The notes under the pieces are model-generated. The model worked only from the letters and a program-made list of their open reading frames with translations, was not told where the DNA came from and did no database searches. From contig JARFIW010001109.1 of assembly GCA_036346225.1 (NCBI GenBank), positions 2,216,501 to 2,280,500 of the forward strand: a stretch of 64,000 nt of DNA, given 5' to 3'. The stretch's first letter is position 1. Each line of letters starts with the position of its first letter. The position numbers were made by a program, and so were the translations under genes. The DNA is from Platerodrilus igneus. Taxonomy: Eukaryota; Arthropoda; Insecta; Coleoptera; Lycidae. Positions 52,401 to 58,400 of the stretch are shown here, piece by piece.

Positions 52401-55400
52401 CGGCTCTCCCACTATATCCTGGATACGTATCTTGTTAGCTTGATCGACTTCTTTTTGTCGGTATTAGAGGAAATCCTTATTCTCCCACTCACTGTTGCGT
52501 AGTTGCATCTCCACCACTTTTGGGAATGTATGGTCATTATAGGTTATAGGGCCCTCGGTTCTAAATGATCCGAAAGGTTATTTTTTAGGCAAATATACAA
52601 TGCTTAGCGGAACCCCTTTGCGTGTGGTGCACGCCAAGGTTACGAAACCCGCATTCCTTAGTTCGTCTATGTTATCTGCCATTTTGATAAATACGTTTTT
52701 ATAATAACCTTTTAAAAAGTATACGGATTTAGTACCATCCTTTTCCGCAAAGACGCCTACATAACTAAAAGAGTCTTTCTTACTAACCACAAATGCATAC
52801 AGCTTGTAGAAACCAGATGTATCTAAGTCTGTCCATCGGCACAAAATAAACTTTTAATTCTTCCTCATTTTCTCTAATAAGATGTTCTTTGTCTAACACA
52901 TCTTTGTATTGTTCGCATATTGTCGCAGTGTTTTCGGCTATTTGCATTAATTTCCTCTAATTCCAGATGTTTTTTTTTCCACTTAGAGCATATGGCGTGC
53001 ATAATGGGGCCATTTCCTTTTGCGTAAACGGATTGAGTTTACTGCCAATATTTACGCGTTGTCGTACAACCTCTGGGCGAATGTTAGGCGTATTTATCAA
53101 CCTCAATTCCGAAATGATTATTTCTTTTGGAATTGTAGAATATGGTGTTGCAGATTGTGTAAAATATGTACTACCTGCTTTAATGTAGCACTTGTGTAAG
53201 ATTTTTATTTTATCTTGGCTGCCTTCCTCCTCTACTATCTCCAAATAATTTACAGGTAAATAGTTAAAACTAAAAGCCGAAAGCACATACTTTATCAATT
53301 TTTTCCTTTCCTCTGGTTTTTCGGACGACTTAATTTGCAAGCCAGTCAATTTCTTTGTATTGCTATTCCCCCAATACACGTATTCTAGTAGGTTATTATA
53401 CACTAAACAGCAGCTATTTTGTAGCTTGTCCGATAACTTACTCCACATTTTGGCAAGTGGTACCGAGTACATTGGCGCCTTTAGGAAGTATAACTTACTA
53501 TCTTCCAATAAGCTTAAACAGTCTTTTAAGGGATTATACACCCGTTCCGCACTGACATAGTTTCCAATTGTACAGTTGTATATTGTCGCTTCCAGTAGCG
53601 TAATACCATGTACTTTGGCCAAAGTAGACGCAAATTTTTCTTTTAAACATACATCTGGACAAAGTAAAAAATCTATTATATGATTTCCAAGTTGTTTATT
53701 AACACCAGGACTTGTTATCTGACACACAAATTTGTTGTATATCTTAATTCTTGCATTGGTTGTTAGCCATGTTAAACAATCGATTCCCACAGTTTTATCG
53801 TTGTCAACTATAGTATTGCAGTTTTCTTCGTATTCGCCCTTGTAGCAAAAGTTTTGGTTTGTTGTTAAATAATTGCACATCTCCATCTTGCTAAATATGC
53901 CAGCAAAATCTTGGGTTACATCCATGTCACAAAGATAATAATAATCGTTGTTGAGTCCGTCTAATATATCTGGTAGTTCTTCCAATAAAGTTTCCAACTT
54001 AACATCTGCTAGTTTCACTTTGTACGGAACACATATAGGATTTTGGAATTTTTATTAATGCTTTCGATGCCTTCTTTTCCGATAGTTTCTTTTACTCCCT
54101 GGCCCATCTTGTTAGTGCTTTCCAGAAAAAACGGAAACTTAGTTTTAACATCATGCCTTGCGGAAACAAATCGGTCGAACTTTCTTCGTAGATAGCTGTT
54201 AAATGTACCACAAATTTCTTTTTTTAAGATACACATCCGTTTGTTTGCAGTTGTTTGCTCGGCGTCAGAACGATCGTAAATTTTAACCAACATTATATTG
54301 TCACAAAATGGTTCTGTAATTGGTGTGTGTAGTCCACCAGTCAGCAGCTGTTTGCCTTCGACATAACAAATATTATCAATAACTGTTACCAGATTATTGT
54401 TGCACATATTTTCTGCCAACAGCCACGATCCAAATCGCTCATTTGTGTTTTCATTTTATTCTCAAGAAGTTAAGGAACGTTAATCACTTTGAAGACAGTC
54501 ATGTTTACCGTTCCAGCTACATTATAGGGTGAAATTGCCTTATAGGGTGAAATTGCCTTTAGGTCGGATATCAAAAGCTGTTCCTAATCAAGAGAATGTA
54601 AGCGATATAGCGGTGCCCGACATATTCGGGTATCTTCGGCAATATACGCCGATGGGCTAGGTTAGTTCGACTTGTTAGGAGTTAGGTTAGCTATTGTTGT
54701 CTGGAGTTAGGTTAGGTTGGTTGGACTTGTGCGGACTTAGGTTAGATAAGAGGAAAAATTGATAGGTTAGGTCAGCACCGCGACGCTGACCTAACCTATC
54801 AATTTTTCCTCTTATCTAACCTAAATCCGCACAAGGCTGCACGGTGCCGCTAGGCACCGAGAGGTATCCCGAAAATTTTAGCGGTTAGGTTACCGATTTT
54901 TTAGGGTAGGGATGGTTGGGGAAAAGTCCCACAAAGAGGTCCACAAGGAGGGAGCAAGGGGGAAACCCCTTAAAAATAAGACAACAAATTCTCCTTATGG
55001 GAATTTACATGTAAAAAGTGGATCTGGTGGATCCAATGGCTGGATCCCATAAGGTGGATGTCTTCGGTTCATCCAATCCTACTACTTTTATAAAAGAATA
55101 CTGGAATCTACGTCTATCAAATGTTTGCGACCCTAGTTCCTTCTTAAATTATCAGAAGGGAAAATGTACCACACAAAAAGTGGGTATCAACAAATTTGGT
55201 GCCATGGGTAAACATATCGCAACATATTTAAAACTACCAAATCCGGAACTATATACTGGGTACTGCTTTGAGAGGTCTTCGGCCGCAATTCTAGTAGATG
55301 CTGGAGAAGATATAAAATCTTTAAAAATTCATGGCGGCTGGAAATCTACAACAGTCGCCGAAAACTTTATAGTCGATTCTTTAACAAATAACTTTAATGT

Positions 55401-58400
55401 AAGAAATGAAATACAGATTCAATCGATAGCACTTTAAATGTTCCATCAACGTCCAAAGACAAGAATATCCAAGATCAAGTAAACGTAATTTTTGAAAAAA
55501 ACATCCGCTACAATGATATTTAATAATTGCAATGTAACATTTAATATTGTTAATAATATTGAAACTAAGAACTAAACCTAAATCAATCTATTCAGGTTTA
55601 TTATGATAAATTTGTACTTTCCTTGGAATTTATTTATTCACAAAAAATGTAAGACTATGTATCTTACTATTTTTACAAACTAGTTATTTCATATAAAAGG
55701 TAGGTACTGCAGTCGTAGAAAAAGTACAGTGTACAACACGCATGGAATGCTCATTTCTCACTCGTATGATTTGTGGCACTCGCCTACTGCTCGTACATTA
55801 CATGTGATTTTCCAATGCTCCACCCGAAGGTACTACATTGGCCAGGAAGCGAGTTTTTTTTTTTACCTGGAAAATTTTGAATTTTGCCGAATCCTTGCTG
55901 TTCCAAGCAAGGTAGGGATCTTTAACGTGCGTGACAACACTCACACACGGGACCTCCATTTTACCTCTCATCCGAACGAGGGTGTATTTTTGCGAAAAAT
56001 GCTCGCCTAACATTTTTCAAGCGGACCGTGTCGGGATTCGAACCCGGGACCTTGGGCGTAGTAGTCACACACATACCACTACGCCACGGAGCCGCCCTAC
56101 TGCTCGTACAGCAAGCTATCATACTCGTAAGAAATGGGCATCATTTCATGCTCGTTCTACAATATAGTATTCCGATAGATCTTATACGTTGCACGGAGAA
56201 AATCTAAAACTTGCGTAAAATTTTTGCTAAAGGTCTCAAATTATTTTCGGTTGTTGTTTCTACACTGTGTTTTTTGGTATTTATAAATCAGTCTGGCCTT
56301 TCTCATTCTACTTCACTGGACAATTGACTTAAAAGATAGATTTATATTTGTACTTAGGGAAATTCAAAAGAAATGTTTGCTTTTAGTTGTAAAACTTATT
56401 CAGTGTTTAAGAACGTGCTATGTAATAACGCGTGGTTCCATAGCTCAGATGCGTGATTTTGTTTGTGTAAGTGTACAGTAGAATAGCATACTTAAGTCAG
56501 GGAAACTTTTCCACACACGAACTAATTTAAAGTTATCAGTCAGGGAAGAGACTTTAGCGTTTTTCCTTTGACATGGCATTTAATAAGGCGTGAACAAATA
56601 CAATCGCAGAACCCTATATATCATAAGTATTCCCGGTGAAGAGATAAACTGGGTTAGGTCAGCGCGGAAGCAGAGAAGGGCGGAAATAAACTTATGCAAC
56701 AACCGGGTATAATTGGTAGGAGTTGGGGTTCTGCTTATGGAAAACTTTCTGTCATTCAACTTGAAGAACCTAGTAATGGATGTACCTTTGAAAAACATTG
56801 CCACAGTATGCTTCTATATGGAATTCTACGCAAATGATGGGTTCTAATTTCGAGCAAGTTCCTGAGTGTGGTATGTGTACGGATGCAAATAGTATCCTCA
56901 CTAATAGAGGAATGGTGCAAAGGAACATGTGTCCCGGTAGAAAAATAGGTATCAGAAGATTTAGAACTCCACCTGTATACGGAGAACTTACGATTATAAA
57001 AAATGAGGTTAAATACTTGGACGTGGTTTTTGATAATAAACTATACTGCTATAAACACGTGTAAAGGGTAACAAAGAAGGTAATAGCAACTCTCTGAAAA
57101 TTATGCAGGGTGTTCGTCAAGAGAGTGGGGATAACCTCCCAAATCCTATATTATTGGTTGTACACGACGGTCGTTAGGCGCAGCGTTTAATATGGTTTAT
57201 TCTTATGGTGGCCCCAAATCCAATTTTTAATAGTCTCCGGTTTAGAATTCATGCTCAGACCTACTTAAGGATCCTAGCAGTAATGGGAACAATGTTAATA
57301 AATTTTGTTAAGACCCCTCAGGTCTATTCATCTGAATAAAAAGTAAACTCTAGAGACATATCTCAGACTTTGAAAGACGGGCACATGAAGGAGCAAATAG
57401 CGGTGATAGTACACACTAAGGTCGCTACCATAGTACAAAATGACTTTACCAATTTCGCCATTAAACTGAGAGAGACAAAGAACAAATTTGGGTTGCAAAG
57501 GTAATTTGTCCTCCCAATCCCCTCAAGCAAAAAATGGGATAAAAATGAAGTTTACTTCGCTCAGAACTCGGAGGTATGGTATACTGACGTATCCCGTACG
57601 GCAGCCGTCACAAGTTTATCTGAAAAACAATGCTCGCATGTATACATGTCTAACTGTAGGATTACCACAGGGCGGCTCCGTAGCTTTGTTGATTCGCGTG
57701 TGACTACTAGCCCAAGGTTCCGAATTTGATTCCCGACACGGACCGCTTGAAAAATACGTCTTCGTTCGGATGAGAGTTAAAACTAAGTCCCGTGTGTGTG
57801 TTGCCACACATGTTTAAAATCTCTACCTTGCTTGAAATAGCAACGGTTCGGCAAATTTCAAAGCTTCCGAATAAAAAAACTCGCTTTATAGCGAACAGGG
57901 TGGAGAATTCGGTAGGGTTACCACAGTTATTCAAGTAATTGCTGATACGTCATAGAAACAATAATATTTTAATAAGCCTTTTGCGATTTCACTTTATTTG
58001 GTTTGTATTGACATTTGCATGGATTTACCTTTGAGACAAGCGTATGGTTATAGGTAGAATCAACCATGATATTTTAGGTTGAGGTATATGCAATACCTAC
58101 TGATGGTGGCTCAATGTTCAGAAAATGAAAGAAGTTGAGACCAGAGGATTTCATCAAATCAAATAGGAAATTTGCTCAATCTATTGTCCAGGACTGTAGA
58201 AATACATTTGAGGAATTAGCTGTTTAAGAAGATGGGATGAGGGAAACTAGATAAGTTTATTCAAAAAATTTTTTATTTCCTACATTAAATCGTTATCGTC
58301 CTAATTTTAGAATTTTACTACTTCAATATTTTTCAACAGATTAACGTATATGCCTAATTAAACTATTTAATGCTCGTTGCACAGTGTTAATTTTCTTTTT

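Larger units (their letters stand above)
51426..55086 (-). mobile_element. Inserted 3.66-kb unit with about 255-bp inverted ends and unrecognised genes
   Basis: Both ends begin AGTAGT (left) / ACTACT (right) and the inverted repeats run about 255 bp. Inside, all genes are on the minus strand: gene 1 (52957 to about 54460) and gene 2 (52236-52947), separated by about 10 bp. A 51-bp hairpin (54726-54835) abuts the right inverted repeat and an 18-bp tandem repeat lies before gene 1. No transposase or integrase domain was recognised. An AG...CT end with long inverted repeats recalls Polinton/Maverick ends, but the flanks (AAGTC and TTTAT) give no 6-bp duplication and the unit is far shorter than a Polinton. 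Confidence 0.7.

Noticed and set aside
51426..55086. Polinton/Maverick identification
   Set aside because: The AG...CT ends and long inverted repeats fit, but no protein-primed polymerase, integrase, ATPase or capsid motifs are seen, the size is too small and no 6-bp duplication is present.
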